Source: Cellulomonas sp. KRMCY2 (GTDB lineage Bacteria; Actinomycetota; Actinomycetes; Actinomycetales; Cellulomonadaceae). From it: a DNA stretch of 64,000 bases. Within the stretch, counting starts at the first letter, position 1. Every line of letters starts with the position of its first letter. Positions 10,429 to 19,084 of this stretch are shown here, piece by piece. The stretch spans positions 2,170,001-2,234,000 of the forward strand of contig NZ_JAGF01000001.1 of NCBI RefSeq assembly GCF_000526515.1, read 5' to 3'. Under the pieces are notes generated by a model, which was not told the origin of the DNA, searched no databases, and saw nothing but the letters and a program-made list of their open reading frames with translations. Both the position numbers and the translations under genes were made by a program.

Positions 10429-10699
10429 CCCCACCCCGACCTCGGGCCACCCGACCCGACCCGACCCGGCTCCACCAGAACCCCGTGCGCCCCGGTGCAC
10501 GGGGTTCTGGCGTTCCCCACCGGGTCGCCGCAGGGGTTGTGGGGTCCCCCGCACGCTGGTTTGGTGGGTCTGTAGGCGAGAGCTGTCCGCCCCATGCTCC
10601 CCGCGGGACCGGTGGACCTGACGGCTCGTGGGGGGACGGGAGGGCGGCTCGCCCGGGTGCGGATGCGGCGGTGGAGGGTCTCAGGACCCGGACCGGGTG
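10429..10699. other. Intergenic region between guaB3 and the fructose PTS operon
   Basis: This stretch holds a terminator hairpin at 10475-10510. I see no other gene, RNA or repeat from 10511 to the promoter at 10700. Short open frames here lack a ribosome site and codon bias. Its 5' part (10447-10470) is a CCCGA-rich simple sequence. Confidence 0.5.
10475..10510 (+). terminator. Terminator after guaB3
   Basis: A perfect 14-base stem (10475-10488 against 10497-10510) with an eight-base GC-rich loop, 47 bases after the guaB3 stop. It separates guaB3 from the PTS operon. Confidence 0.8.
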
Positions 10700-10752
10700 T
10701 TGACAACGGACGCAAACGGAAGTAAACAAAGCCATAACAACATCCGAACGGA
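10700..10752 (+). promoter_or_regulatory. Promoter and likely DeoR-type operator of the fructose PTS operon
   Basis: TTGACA (10700-10705), 17 bases, then TAAACA (10723-10728). AACGGA occurs three times, at 10705-10710, 10715-10720 and 10747-10752. The stretch from -35 to the small open frame is closely similar to the region 15950-16020 before the intact deoR gene, including the AACGGAA core, ACAAAGCCAT, ACAACATCCGAAC and TGCGGAG. Shared operators for one DeoR repressor are the simplest reading. Confidence 0.7.
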
Positions 10753-10767
10753 CAATGCGGAGCGACT

Positions 10768-10866
10768 GTGAACGCGACCGAGGGGCAGCGGACGACCCTG
10801 AGCAGGGTCAGCAGGGCACGTCTCGACGACGGTGTCCCGGCCGGACCGCGGACGGTGCAGACATGA
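10768..10866 (+). pseudogene. DeoR regulator remnant: 32-codon open frame fused from both gene ends
   Basis: GTG at 10768 opens 32 codons that end in TGA overlapping the kinase ATG as ATGA. The first part (ATEGQRTTLS then ARLDDGV) matches the start of the intact DeoR at 16018 (ATERQQEILSKARLDGRV), and the last residues (AGPRTVQT) match its end (AGPRVVRA). The ribosome site TGCGGAG and its spacing are also the same. The best explanation is an in-frame internal deletion of about 220 codons that kept the start, the stop and the coupling to the next gene. It cannot encode a repressor, but may still be translated as a coupling leader. Confidence 0.78.
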
Positions 10867-11813
10867 TCATCACAGTCACGCTCAACCCGAGCCTCGACCG
10901 GACGTTCGACACCGAACGGCTCCTGGTCGGCGAGGTGAACCGGGCGCTCCGCACCCACCTGGACGCCGGCGGCAAGGGCATCAACGTCTCGCGCGCGCTC
11001 CAGCAGAACGGCATCGCGACGGTCGCCGTGTTCCCGATCGGGGGGGCCGACGGGCCGGTCCTCGTCTCCGAGCTCGAGCGGCACGGCGTCCCGGCGCACC
11101 CGGTGCCGATCGCGGGCGCGATCCGGAGCAATGTCACGATCACGGTCCCGGACGGCGGGACCACGAAGGTCAATGCCCCCGGACCCCGGATCGACGACGA
11201 CGAGCAGGCGCGCATCCTCGCTGCCGTCGACGAGCACCTGCGCCCGGGCACGACCTGCGTGATCGCCGCCGGCAGCCTGCCCGAGGGCGTGCCGACGTCG
11301 ATCCTCAGCCGGCTCGCAGCCCTCGCGGCCGCCCACCACGTCCCGTTCGCGCTCGACACGTCCGACGCCCCGCTGGCCGCCGCGGTCAGGGCCGGCGGCC
11401 TCGCGGTCGTCAAGCCGAACGAGCACGAGCTCGCCGAGCTCGTGGGGCGCGAGCTCCACACGGTCGGCGACGTCCGCGACGCCGCCCGGGAGGTCGTCGC
11501 GCTCGGCACGGAGGCGGTGCTGGTGAGCCTGGGTGCGCACGGTGCACTGCTCGTGACCGCCGAGGCCTGCTGGTGGGCAGGCGGCGACCCGATCGTGCCG
11601 GTGTCGACAGTGGGCGCCGGGGACTCGACGTTGGCGGGCTACGTCGCCGCCGACGGTCGAGCACCGTCCGAGCGGCTCAGGACGGCGGTGGCCTGGGGCC
11701 GCGCCGCCGTCCAGCTCCCGGGGACCGAGATGCCACGCCCCGAGCAGATCGACCTCGCCGCCGTCACGGTCGTCGAGGAGCCCAACCCGAGCCTGACCCT
11801 GAAGGAGCTGTGA
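10863..11813 (+). CDS. fruK: 1-phosphofructokinase (PfkB family)
   Basis: A 316-residue kinase converting fructose 1-phosphate to fructose 1,6-bisphosphate. It begins MIITVTLNPSLDRT, has the sugar-binding GGKGINVSRAL (about 36-46), the second PfkB signature region near VVKPNEHELAEL and the anion-hole/catalytic VGAGDSTLAGY. Length fits FruK. It is the first complete gene of a five-gene fructose PTS operon and receives the product of the EIIA/EIIBC transporter encoded next. Its ATG overlaps the stop of the DeoR remnant; EIIA follows after one base. Confidence 0.93.
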   Translation: MIITVTLNPSLDRTFDTERLLVGEVNRALRTHLDAGGKGINVSRALQQNGIATVAVFPIGGADGPVLVSELERHGVPAHPVPIAGAIRSNVTITVPDGGTTKVNAPGPRIDDDEQARILAAVDEHLRPGTTCVIAAGSLPEGVPTSILSRLAALAAAHHVPFALDTSDAPLAAAVRAGGLAVVKPNEHELAELVGRELHTVGDVRDAAREVVALGTEAVLVSLGAHGALLVTAEACWWAGGDPIVPVSTVGAGDSTLAGYVAADGRAPSERLRTAVAWGRAAVQLPGTEMPRPEQIDLAAVTVVEEPNPSLTLKEL

Positions 11814-11814
11814 C

Positions 11815-12273
11815 GTGAGCACCAACCCTCTGATCACCCCCGAGCTCGTCGCGCTCGACATCGTCGCGACCGACCGTGACGACGTCACGCGTCAGCTCAT
11901 CGACCTGCTCGCCGCTGCCGGCCGGGTGACCGACGCGGACGGTTTCCACGCCGACGTGCGGGCGCGCGAGGCGCAGATGGCGACCGGCATGCCCGGTGGG
12001 ATCGGCCTGCCGCACGCCCGCTCGGAGCACGTGACAGTCCCGAGCCTGGCTGTCGGTCGCGTCCCGTCAGGCGTCGACTTCGGCGCGCCGGACGGTCCGG
12101 CCACGCTGATCTTCCTGATCGCGGCACCTGCGAGCGGTGACTCCGATCACCTGAAGATCCTGGCCGCGCTCGCGCGCCGGCTGGTCCACGAGTCGTTCCG
12201 CACATCGATCAAGCAGGCCCCTGATGCCGTCACGGTCGCCGACATCGTCACACGAGAGGTGGTCCCGTCATGA
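11815..12273 (+). CDS. fruA: PTS fructose EIIA component
   Basis: A 152-residue soluble phosphocarrier of the fructose/mannitol EIIA family. GIGLPHARSEHV contains the phosphorylated His67; LIFLIAAP and HLKILAALARRLV are typical neighbours. It takes phosphate from HPr and hands it to the EIIB part of the next gene product. The GTG is one base after fruK and the stop overlaps the EIIBC ATG as ATGA. In many bacteria this domain is fused to EIIBC or HPr; here it is separate. The symbol fruA is used for the transporter as a whole. Confidence 0.92.
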   Translation: MSTNPLITPELVALDIVATDRDDVTRQLIDLLAAAGRVTDADGFHADVRAREAQMATGMPGGIGLPHARSEHVTVPSLAVGRVPSGVDFGAPDGPATLIFLIAAPASGDSDHLKILAALARRLVHESFRTSIKQAPDAVTVADIVTREVVPS

Positions 12274-13799
12274 AGTTCGTCGCGGTCTCGTCATGCCCCA
12301 CAGGTATCGCTCACACCTACATGGCCGCCGAGGCACTCGAGCAGGCGGCCCTCGCAGCCGGCCACGAGTGCGTCGTCGAGACCCAGGGTGCGGCCGGCTC
12401 GACCCCGCTCGACCCGGCGATCATCGCCGCGGCCGACGGCGTCATCTTCGCTGCGGATCTCGAGGTCCAGGACAAGGGTCGTTTCGCCGGCAAGCCGACG
12501 GTCGACGTCGGCGTCAAGAAGGCCGTGCACGACGCACCGGGCGTCATCGCCGCCGCGGTCGAGGCCGTCAAGGCAGCGCCGGCCGGGACAGCGGGCTCGG
12601 TCGCCGCCGCTCCCGCCGCGCCGGTGCGGCAGGTCGGCACCGCGACCCGGATCCGCCAGTACCTGATGACCGGTGTCTCGTACATGATCCCGTTCGTCGC
12701 CGCCGGCGGCATCCTCATCGCCGTCGGCTTCCTGCTCGCATCGGTCGCCTGGGGCAAGGACGGGGCCATCGCGGTCACCGCCGTCGTGGACGGCTTCGAC
12801 GGCGGGGCGTTCACCAGCTGGATCTCCGACGGGTTCTCGCTGGGATCCCTGCAGTCCTGGGCCGTGCTGCTCTTCTGGATCGGCAAGTGGGCCTTCAGCT
12901 TCCTGGTGCCGGCGCTCTCCGCGTACATCGCGTACGCGATCGCCGACCGCCCCGGGATCGTTCCCGGGTTCGTCGGCGGGTTCGCTGCCGGCCTGGTCGG
13001 TGCGGGCTTCCTCGGCGGTATCGCCACCGGCTTCCTCGCGGGCTTCGTCGCCCTGTGGATCTCCCGGTGGAAGGTCGCCAAGGGCGTGCGCGGTGTCATG
13101 CCGGTGGTCGTCACCCCGCTGCTGTCCGTGATGGTCGTCGGCGTCGCGACAGCCCTGGTCATCGGCCCGCCGATGAAGGCCGTCAACGACGGCCTGACCT
13201 CCTGGCTGAACGGCCTGGGCACCTCCGCCCTCGTCCCGCTCGGCATCGTGCTCGGCCTGATGATGTGCTTCGACCTCGGCGGACCGGTCAACAAGGTCGC
13301 CTACGTCTTCGCCACCACGGGCCTGGCCAACGCCGCGACCAGCAGTGACAAGCCCGCGGTCATCATGGCCGCCGTCATGGCTGCCGGCATGGTCCCGCCG
13401 CTGGCGATCGCCCTCGCGACGGTGGTCCGGCCCAGGATGTTCTCCGAGGCGGAGCGCGAGTCCGGGAAGTCCGCCTGGCTGCTCGGTGCGTCGTTCATCT
13501 CCGAGGGCGCCATCCCGTTCGCGGCTGCCGACCCCGTCCGGATGATCCCGTCGTTCATGCTCGGTGGCGCCGTCACCGGTGGCCTCTCGATGGCCTTCGG
13601 CTCCGGCATCCTCGCCCCGCACGGGGGCGTCTGGGTCTCGGCCCTGGCCAACAAGCCGGTCCTGTTCCTGCTCGCGCTCCTCGTCGGAATGGTCGTCTCG
13701 GCTGTCGCGCTGGTCCTGGCGAAGAGCATCGGGCGAAACCCGGACGAGTCCGTCCTCGAGTCCGTGGAGAGCGTCGCTGCTCTCACCGGCGCTCGCTGA
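12270..13799 (+). CDS. fruA: PTS fructose EIIBC component
   Basis: A 509-residue membrane transporter. The EIIB domain (1-105) has the phosphorylated Cys9 in VSSCPTGIAHTYMAAEAL. An Ala/Pro-rich linker (about 105-120) leads to EIIC (125-490), which begins RIRQYLMTGVSYMIPFVAAGG. EIIC has repeated long hydrophobic helices and conserved FDLGGPVNKVAY and EGAIPFAAADP. It imports fructose and releases fructose 1-phosphate, the FruK substrate. Overlap with EIIA and close spacing to HPr indicate one operon. Confidence 0.95.
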   Translation: MKFVAVSSCPTGIAHTYMAAEALEQAALAAGHECVVETQGAAGSTPLDPAIIAAADGVIFAADLEVQDKGRFAGKPTVDVGVKKAVHDAPGVIAAAVEAVKAAPAGTAGSVAAAPAAPVRQVGTATRIRQYLMTGVSYMIPFVAAGGILIAVGFLLASVAWGKDGAIAVTAVVDGFDGGAFTSWISDGFSLGSLQSWAVLLFWIGKWAFSFLVPALSAYIAYAIADRPGIVPGFVGGFAAGLVGAGFLGGIATGFLAGFVALWISRWKVAKGVRGVMPVVVTPLLSVMVVGVATALVIGPPMKAVNDGLTSWLNGLGTSALVPLGIVLGLMMCFDLGGPVNKVAYVFATTGLANAATSSDKPAVIMAAVMAAGMVPPLAIALATVVRPRMFSEAERESGKSAWLLGASFISEGAIPFAAADPVRMIPSFMLGGAVTGGLSMAFGSGILAPHGGVWVSALANKPVLFLLALLVGMVVSAVALVLAKSIGRNPDESVLESVESVAALTGAR

Positions 13800-13832
13800 G
13801 CCGCGCTTCACGCACAACCAGGAAGGCTCGAC

Positions 13833-14102
13833 ATGTCGCAGCGAACCGCCGTCGTCGCCTCACGCGTGGGACTCCACGCACGGCCGGCCTCGATCTTTAC
13901 CCAGGCCGTCGCGGCCTCGGGCGTGGACGTGACCATCGCCAAGCCGGGCGAGGAGGGGATGGATGCCTCGAGCATCCTGATGGTCATGGCGCTGGGGGCC
14001 GGCCCCGGTCAGACGGTCGTCCTCGAGGCTGACGGGCCGGAGTCCGACCGGGTGCTGGACGAGCTCGTCGTCCTGCTCGAGACCGATCTCGACGCCCAGT
14101 AG
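13833..14102 (+). CDS. ptsH: Phosphocarrier protein HPr (first copy)
   Basis: An 89-residue HPr. His15 in RVGLHARPAS is the site phosphorylated by enzyme I. The regulatory Ser region is DASSILMVMALG (Ser47 aligns with Ser46 of Bacillus HPr). The ATG has AAGG nearby. It lies between EIIBC and enzyme I, ten bases before the latter, so the operon brings its own general PTS proteins. A second, clearly related HPr is at 20962. Confidence 0.95.
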   Translation: MSQRTAVVASRVGLHARPASIFTQAVAASGVDVTIAKPGEEGMDASSILMVMALGAGPGQTVVLEADGPESDRVLDELVVLLETDLDAQ

Positions 14103-14112
14103 GTGGTGCCCG

Positions 14113-15804
14113 GTGAGTGAGCAGAGCAGGGTGCTCCAGGGCGTCGGCGTCGGTCGCGGCGCGGTCTGGGGTCCGGTGGCCCGGGTCCGTCCGGCGCCGA
14201 CGGTTCCCGCGAACGAGCTCGTTCCCGCCGACCCCGCGGCGGCGAAGGAGATGGTCGAGCAGGCCTTCGCCGACGTCGCCGCGGGGCTCCGGGCGCAGGC
14301 CGGCCGGGCCGCGGGAACGCTTGCCGAGGTCCTCTCGGCGACCGCACAGATGGCAGACGACCGGGCGCTGCGCAAGCAGGTCCTCGGTCGGATCGACAAG
14401 GGTGAGCCGCCGCTGACGGCACTGTCGGCGGTGGTCGGGGACTTCGCGTCGATGTTCACCTCAGCGGGTGGGTACCTCGCCGAGCGGGTCACGGACCTGG
14501 TCAGCGTGCGCGACCGGGTGGTCGCCCGATGTCTGGGCGTGCCCGAGCCCGGCGTCCCGCCGCTCGAGCGCCCCGCGGTGATCGTGGCCGTCGACCTGTC
14601 GCCCGCGGACACCGCTGCGCTCGACCTCGAGATGGTGCTCGGCATCGTGATCGAGCAGGGTGGCCCGACCGGCCACACGGCGATCATCGCCGGCCAGCTG
14701 GGACTGCCGTGCGTCGTCCGTGCTGCCGGCGCGTCGGACCTCCTGGACGGCGAGATCGTGGCTGTCGACGCGGCAGCGGGCACCGTCGTCGTCGGGCCCG
14801 ACGCCGTCACGAAGGCCCGCGTCGAGGCACGGCGGGTCGCGCTCGCGGCGCTGGCCGAGAACCTCGCCGACGGTGCCACGGCTGACGGCCACCCGGTGGC
14901 CCTGCTGGCCAACATCGGCACCGCCGAGGATGCCGAGCGGCTCACCGACGCCGCCGTCGAGGGTGTCGGCCTCTTCCGTACCGAGGTCCTCTTCCTGGGC
15001 CATGCGACCGCGCCCACCGAGGACGCCCAGGCTGCCGCGTACACCCGGGCGCTGGCCGCGATGGGTGGCCGCAAGGTGGTCGTCCGGACGCTCGATGCGG
15101 GGGCGGACAAGCCGCTGGCGTTCGTCACGAGGGCGGGGGAGGAGAACCCGGCCCTCGGGGTCCGCGGCTTCCGGCTCGTCCGGGCGGCCGAGGATCTCCT
15201 GCTCACCCAGCTCGCTGCGATCGCCCGAGCCGCGCACGAGACCGGCACCCGGCCGTGGGTGATGGCCCCGATGATCGCGACGGTCGACGAGGCCGCGCAG
15301 TTCGCGGCCATGGCGCGGGCGGTCGGGATCGAGCAGGTCGGGGTGATGGTCGAGGTCCCGTCGGCGGCTCTGCGTGCCCGGGACGTGCTCGCGGAGGTCG
15401 ACTTCGTCTCGCTCGGCACGAACGACCTCGCGCAGTACACGATGGCGACGGACCGGCTGCTCGGCGATCTCGTCGACCTGCTCGACCCGTGGCAGCCGGC
15501 GGTGCTCGACCTGGTCGCCGCGACCGCGTCGGCCGGGGTGGAGCTCGGCAAGCCGGTCGGGGTGTGCGGCGAGTCCGCGGCCGATCCCGTGATGGCCCTG
15601 CTGCTGACCGGCCTGGGCGTGACCAGTCTGTCCATGTCCCCGGCGGCCGTCCCGGGCGTGCGCTTCGCCCTGGCTCGGCACACCCTCGCCGGCTGCCAGG
15701 AGATCGCCGTGGCGGCCCGTGCGGCCAGGACGGCGCAGCAGGCGCGTGCGGTGGCGCTGGCGCTGGTCGACCCCGAGGTCCGCGATGTGCTCGCCCTGGG
15801 CTGA
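14113..15804 (+). CDS. ptsI: PTS enzyme I, phosphoenolpyruvate-protein phosphotransferase (first copy)
   Basis: A 563-residue cytosolic enzyme that moves phosphate from PEP to HPr. The N-terminal helical/HPr-binding part leads to the active His188 in GGPTGHTAIIAG. The C-terminal PEP-binding barrel has GLFRTEVLFLG, RTLDAGADKPL, SLGTNDLAQYTMATDR and the proton-donor Cys in GVCGESAADP. It is nearly the same length and sequence as the copy at 21237, including the ends. It closes the fructose operon; a hairpin follows at 15828. Confidence 0.96.
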   Translation: MSEQSRVLQGVGVGRGAVWGPVARVRPAPTVPANELVPADPAAAKEMVEQAFADVAAGLRAQAGRAAGTLAEVLSATAQMADDRALRKQVLGRIDKGEPPLTALSAVVGDFASMFTSAGGYLAERVTDLVSVRDRVVARCLGVPEPGVPPLERPAVIVAVDLSPADTAALDLEMVLGIVIEQGGPTGHTAIIAGQLGLPCVVRAAGASDLLDGEIVAVDAAAGTVVVGPDAVTKARVEARRVALAALAENLADGATADGHPVALLANIGTAEDAERLTDAAVEGVGLFRTEVLFLGHATAPTEDAQAAAYTRALAAMGGRKVVVRTLDAGADKPLAFVTRAGEENPALGVRGFRLVRAAEDLLLTQLAAIARAAHETGTRPWVMAPMIATVDEAAQFAAMARAVGIEQVGVMVEVPSAALRARDVLAEVDFVSLGTNDLAQYTMATDRLLGDLVDLLDPWQPAVLDLVAATASAGVELGKPVGVCGESAADPVMALLLTGLGVTSLSMSPAAVPGVRFALARHTLAGCQEIAVAARAARTAQQARAVALALVDPEVRDVLALG

Positions 15805-15827
15805 ACGCGCGGCACGGGCCCCTCAGG

Positions 15828-15871
15828 CGACCCGACCCCGCGACCGACCCGTCGGACGTGGGGTCGGGTCG
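15828..15871 (+). terminator. Candidate terminator after the first enzyme I gene
   Basis: CGACCCGACCCC (15828-15839) pairs perfectly with GGGGTCGGGTCG (15860-15871) over a 20-base loop, 24 bases after the stop. The large loop makes it a weaker candidate than the other hairpins. Confidence 0.5.
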
Positions 15872-15949
15872 TGGGTCGTGGGTCTGACACCTCCTGGGCT
15901 GTCGGCGGGGACGTCTCTGCGTGTGGGGAGAGCTTCTGCCTGTAGGGAC

Positions 15950-16002
15950 TTGACACCGGGCAGAAACGGAACTAGACAAAGCCATTACAACATCCGAACA
16001 GA
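15950..16002 (+). promoter_or_regulatory. Promoter and likely operator of the deoR-hexitol PTS operon
   Basis: TTGACA (15950-15955), 17 bases, then TAGACA (15973-15978). AACGGA at 15965-15970 and AACAGA at 15997-16002 match two of the AACGGA repeats of the other PTS promoter. Autorepression by the DeoR protein encoded just downstream is likely, but the exact operator bases are not known. Confidence 0.68.
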
Positions 16003-16017
16003 CAGTGCGGAGTGGCT

Positions 16018-16779
16018 GTGTACGCAACGGAGCGTCAGCAGGAGATCCTCAGCAAGGCCCGCCTCGACGGTCGTGTCGAGGTCAAGGACCTCGCCGAGAC
16101 GCTCGACGTGACCCCCGAGACGGTGCGTCGGGACCTGACCCTGCTCGAACGCCGGGGCCTGCTCAGGCGGATGCACGGCGGGGCGATCCCGGTCGAGCGG
16201 CTGGGCATCGAGCCCGCGGTCGCGGACCGCGAGGGCCGGATGGCGGGCCAGAAGGAGCGGATCGCCAAGGCCGCCCTCGACGAGCTGCCGGACGGTGGCG
16301 CGATCATCCTCGACGCGGGCACGACGACGATCCGGCTCGCCGAGCTGCTGCCCACCGACCGCGAGCTGACGGTCGTGACCCACAGCCTGCCGATCGCGAT
16401 GCTCCTGGCCACCCGGACCAACATCACCCTGCACCTGCTCGGCGGGACCGTCCGCGGCCGGACCCTCGCCGCCGTCGGCACCTGGGCCGAGCGGGCGATG
16501 GCCGACGTGTACGTCGACGTGGCCTTCCTCGGCACCAACGGCATCACCGTCGAGCGGGGCCTGACCACCCCCGACCTCGCTGAGGCCGGTGTCAAGCGGG
16601 CGCTCGTGGCCTCCGCCCGCCGGAGCGTCGTGCTGGCCGACCACACCAAGTTCGGCCGCACCGACTTCGCGCAGGTCGCCCCGCTGAGCGCGATCGACAC
16701 GGTCATCACCGACCTCGACCTCGAGCCCGAGCTCGCCGACGAGATCGAGGCAGCCGGCCCGCGGGTGGTGCGCGCATGA
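16018..16779 (+). CDS. DeoR-family sugar-phosphate-responsive repressor
   Basis: A 253-residue regulator. The N-terminal DeoR helix-turn-helix is QQEILSKARLDGRVEVKDLAE with ETVRRDLTLLERRGLLRRMHGGA. The C-terminal effector domain (about 75-250) has the DeoR sugar-phosphate isomerase-like fold, with DAGTTTIRLAELL and FLGTNGITVERGL. Fructose 1-phosphate is the usual effector when such genes sit beside fruK; here a hexitol phosphate is also possible. The start at 16018 is preferred over GTG 16012 because TGCGGAG lies five bases upstream and the paralogous region keeps only this GTG. The stop overlaps the kinase ATG as ATGA. Confidence 0.9.
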   Translation: MYATERQQEILSKARLDGRVEVKDLAETLDVTPETVRRDLTLLERRGLLRRMHGGAIPVERLGIEPAVADREGRMAGQKERIAKAALDELPDGGAIILDAGTTTIRLAELLPTDRELTVVTHSLPIAMLLATRTNITLHLLGGTVRGRTLAAVGTWAERAMADVYVDVAFLGTNGITVERGLTTPDLAEAGVKRALVASARRSVVLADHTKFGRTDFAQVAPLSAIDTVITDLDLEPELADEIEAAGPRVVRA

Positions 16780-17741
16780 TCATCACCGTCACGCTCAACC
16801 CGAGCCTCGACCGCACCGTCGAGGTGGACCACCTCGTCCGGGGCGAGGTCCTGCGCGCACGTGGCACGCACCTGCACCCCGGTGGCAAGGGCGTCAACGT
16901 CACCCGGGCCCTGCTCGCCAACGGTGTCCCGAGCCGCGCCGTCCTGCCGATCGCCGGCTCGGACGGCCAGCAGCTCGTCGAGCTGCTGGCCGCCGAGCGG
17001 GTGGATGCCGTGATCGTGCCGGTCTCCGGGCGGACCCGGTCGAACATCACGATCGCCGAGGGCGACGGCACCGTCACCAAGATCAACGAACCCGGTGCGG
17101 CGCTGACGGCCGAGGAGCTGGAGCTCGTGGTCGCGCGCGCGCTGGCCGACTCCCACCCGGGCGGCTGGGTCGTCCTGTGCGGCAGCCTGCCGCCGGGTGT
17201 GCCGGCCGACCAGTACGCGCAGATGACGCGCCGGCTCGCCGACGCGGGAGTCCGCGTCGCGGTGGACACCAGCGGTCCCGCACTGGCCTACGCCGTGACC
17301 GCGGAACCCGACCTGATCAAGCCGAACGCCGAGGAGCTGGCCGCTGCCGTCGGCCGCCCGCTGTCGTCCCGGGCCGACGTCGTCGCCGCGGCACGACAGC
17401 TGCGGGACGCCGGCGCGCGACGCGTGCTCGTGAGTCTCGGCTCGGCCGGCGCCCTGCTCGTGGACGACGACGGCGTCGCCGTCGGGGAGTCGATCGCGCT
17501 CACCCCGCGCAGCAGCGTGGGGGCAGGTGACGCCTTCCTCGCGGGGTTCCTGGCGGCCGAGCGGTCCGCCGGGCACGGCCGCGCGGCCCTGGCCACGGCC
17601 CTGGCCTGGGGCGCCGCCGCCGTCCAGCTCCCGGGCAGCCAGATGCCCGGACCCGCTGACATCGACCCGGGAGCCGCGCACGTGCTCCCGGCCGAGGATC
17701 TCGACGCACGGCTCGACGAGCCGCTCGTCGGCACGGGGTGA
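16776..17741 (+). CDS. PfkB-family hexose-phosphate kinase (1-phosphofructokinase or tagatose-6-phosphate kinase type)
   Basis: A 321-residue paralogue of the kinase at 10863, starting MIITVTLNPSLDRT, with GGKGVNVTRALLANG, LIKPNAEELAAAVG and VGAGDAFLAGF. By family it phosphorylates fructose 1-phosphate, tagatose 6-phosphate or fructose 6-phosphate. In this operon it probably acts on the keto-sugar phosphate made by the zinc dehydrogenase encoded four genes later. An 83-base gap holding a GAAGGAG site separates it from the EIIC gene. Confidence 0.85.
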   Translation: MIITVTLNPSLDRTVEVDHLVRGEVLRARGTHLHPGGKGVNVTRALLANGVPSRAVLPIAGSDGQQLVELLAAERVDAVIVPVSGRTRSNITIAEGDGTVTKINEPGAALTAEELELVVARALADSHPGGWVVLCGSLPPGVPADQYAQMTRRLADAGVRVAVDTSGPALAYAVTAEPDLIKPNAEELAAAVGRPLSSRADVVAAARQLRDAGARRVLVSLGSAGALLVDDDGVAVGESIALTPRSSVGAGDAFLAGFLAAERSAGHGRAALATALAWGAAAVQLPGSQMPGPADIDPGAAHVLPAEDLDARLDEPLVGTG

Positions 17742-17824
17742 ACCCCCAGCACACCGGAAATCAGCACCACACCGGAACACAGCACCGAACACACCATCCA
17801 CCTGGCAACGAAGGAGTTCCAGAC

Positions 17825-19054
17825 ATGAGCGACTACACACCTACGGTCACCGGATCGGGGGTGAAGGCCACCGTGCAGCGGTACGGCGGCTACCTCGCCG
17901 GCATGGTCATGCCCAACATCGGTGCCTTCATCGCCTGGGGCCTGATCACCGCGATCTTCATCGAGGTGGGCTGGTGGCCGCAGGCCGAGATCGGTGGCTA
18001 CGGCGACTACACGGCAACCAACCCGGATGTCGGCCTGACCGGCGTCGGCCTGGTCGGACCGATGATCACCTACCTGCTCCCGCTGCTCATCGGCTTCACC
18101 GGTGGCCGCATGGTGCACGGCAACCGGGGTGGCGTCGTCGGCGCGATCGCCACGGTCGGCGTCATCGTCGGCACGGGCTCGCCGATGTTCCTCGGCGCCA
18201 TGCTCATCGGCCCGGCGGCCGCGTGGATCATCAAGAAGATCGACGGCTTCGTCCAGGAGCGCACCAAGCCCGGCTTCGAGATGCTCGTCGACAACTTCAC
18301 CGCCGGCATCGTCGGCGGCGGTATGGCCATCGCCGGCCTGCTGGCGATCGGCCCCGTCGTCGACACGATCATGGGCTGGGCCGAGTCCGGCGTGAACTTC
18401 CTCGTCGAGAACAGCCTGCTGCCGCTCGCCTCGCTCATCATCGAGCCCGGCAAGATCCTGTTCCTCAACAACGCGATCAACCACGGCGTGCTGACCCCGC
18501 TCGGTGCGGCGGAGTCCGCGGACGCCGGCAAGTCCATCCTGTTCATGCTCGAGACCAACCCGGGCCCGGGCCTCGGCATCCTGGTCGCGTTCATGTTCTT
18601 CGGCCCGCGTCTGATGCGTGCGTCGACCCCGGCCGCGATCATCATCCACTTCTTCGGCGGGATCCACGAGATCTACTTCCCGTACGTCCTGATGAAGCCG
18701 CAGCTGGTGGTGGCCGCGATCGCCGGTGGCGCCGCGGGCATCTTCACCAACATCCTGACCGGTGCGGGTCTGGTTGCCTCACCCGCCCCGGGCAGCATCT
18801 TCGCCTACATCACGATGTCGCCCCGGGGTGGCCTCCTGCCCGTCCTGCTGAGCGTCGTCGTCGCGACGGTCGTCAGCTTCGTCGTCGCGTCGCTGCTCCT
18901 GGGCCTCGGCCGGGGTGCGAAGGCCGAGGCGGAGGCCGAGCAGGCCGAGACCGACCTCGTCGCCGCCCAGGCGGAGGTCGCCGAGCGCAAGGCCGCCTCG
19001 AAGGCCGGCGTCACCACGGCGGACGCACCCGCGCCCACCGACACCATCCGCTGA
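17825..19054 (+). CDS. PTS mannitol-type EIIC component
   Basis: A 409-residue membrane permease. It begins VQRYGGYLAGMVMPNIGAFIAWGL and carries the family marks KILFLNNAINHG and FFGGIHEIYFPYVLM. About eight to ten hydrophobic segments span residues 20-365, followed by a charged Ala/Glu-rich tail that replaces the EIIB domain fused in classic MtlA. The EIIB and EIIA parts are separate genes directly downstream. The substrate is a hexitol, most simply mannitol; sorbitol or galactitol cannot be excluded. The start ATG has GAAGGAG upstream. Confidence 0.88.
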   Translation: MSDYTPTVTGSGVKATVQRYGGYLAGMVMPNIGAFIAWGLITAIFIEVGWWPQAEIGGYGDYTATNPDVGLTGVGLVGPMITYLLPLLIGFTGGRMVHGNRGGVVGAIATVGVIVGTGSPMFLGAMLIGPAAAWIIKKIDGFVQERTKPGFEMLVDNFTAGIVGGGMAIAGLLAIGPVVDTIMGWAESGVNFLVENSLLPLASLIIEPGKILFLNNAINHGVLTPLGAAESADAGKSILFMLETNPGPGLGILVAFMFFGPRLMRASTPAAIIIHFFGGIHEIYFPYVLMKPQLVVAAIAGGAAGIFTNILTGAGLVASPAPGSIFAYITMSPRGGLLPVLLSVVVATVVSFVVASLLLGLGRGAKAEAEAEQAETDLVAAQAEVAERKAASKAGVTTADAPAPTDTIR

Positions 19055-19084
19055 TCGATCTCATCCGCTGATCAAGGAGGATCC

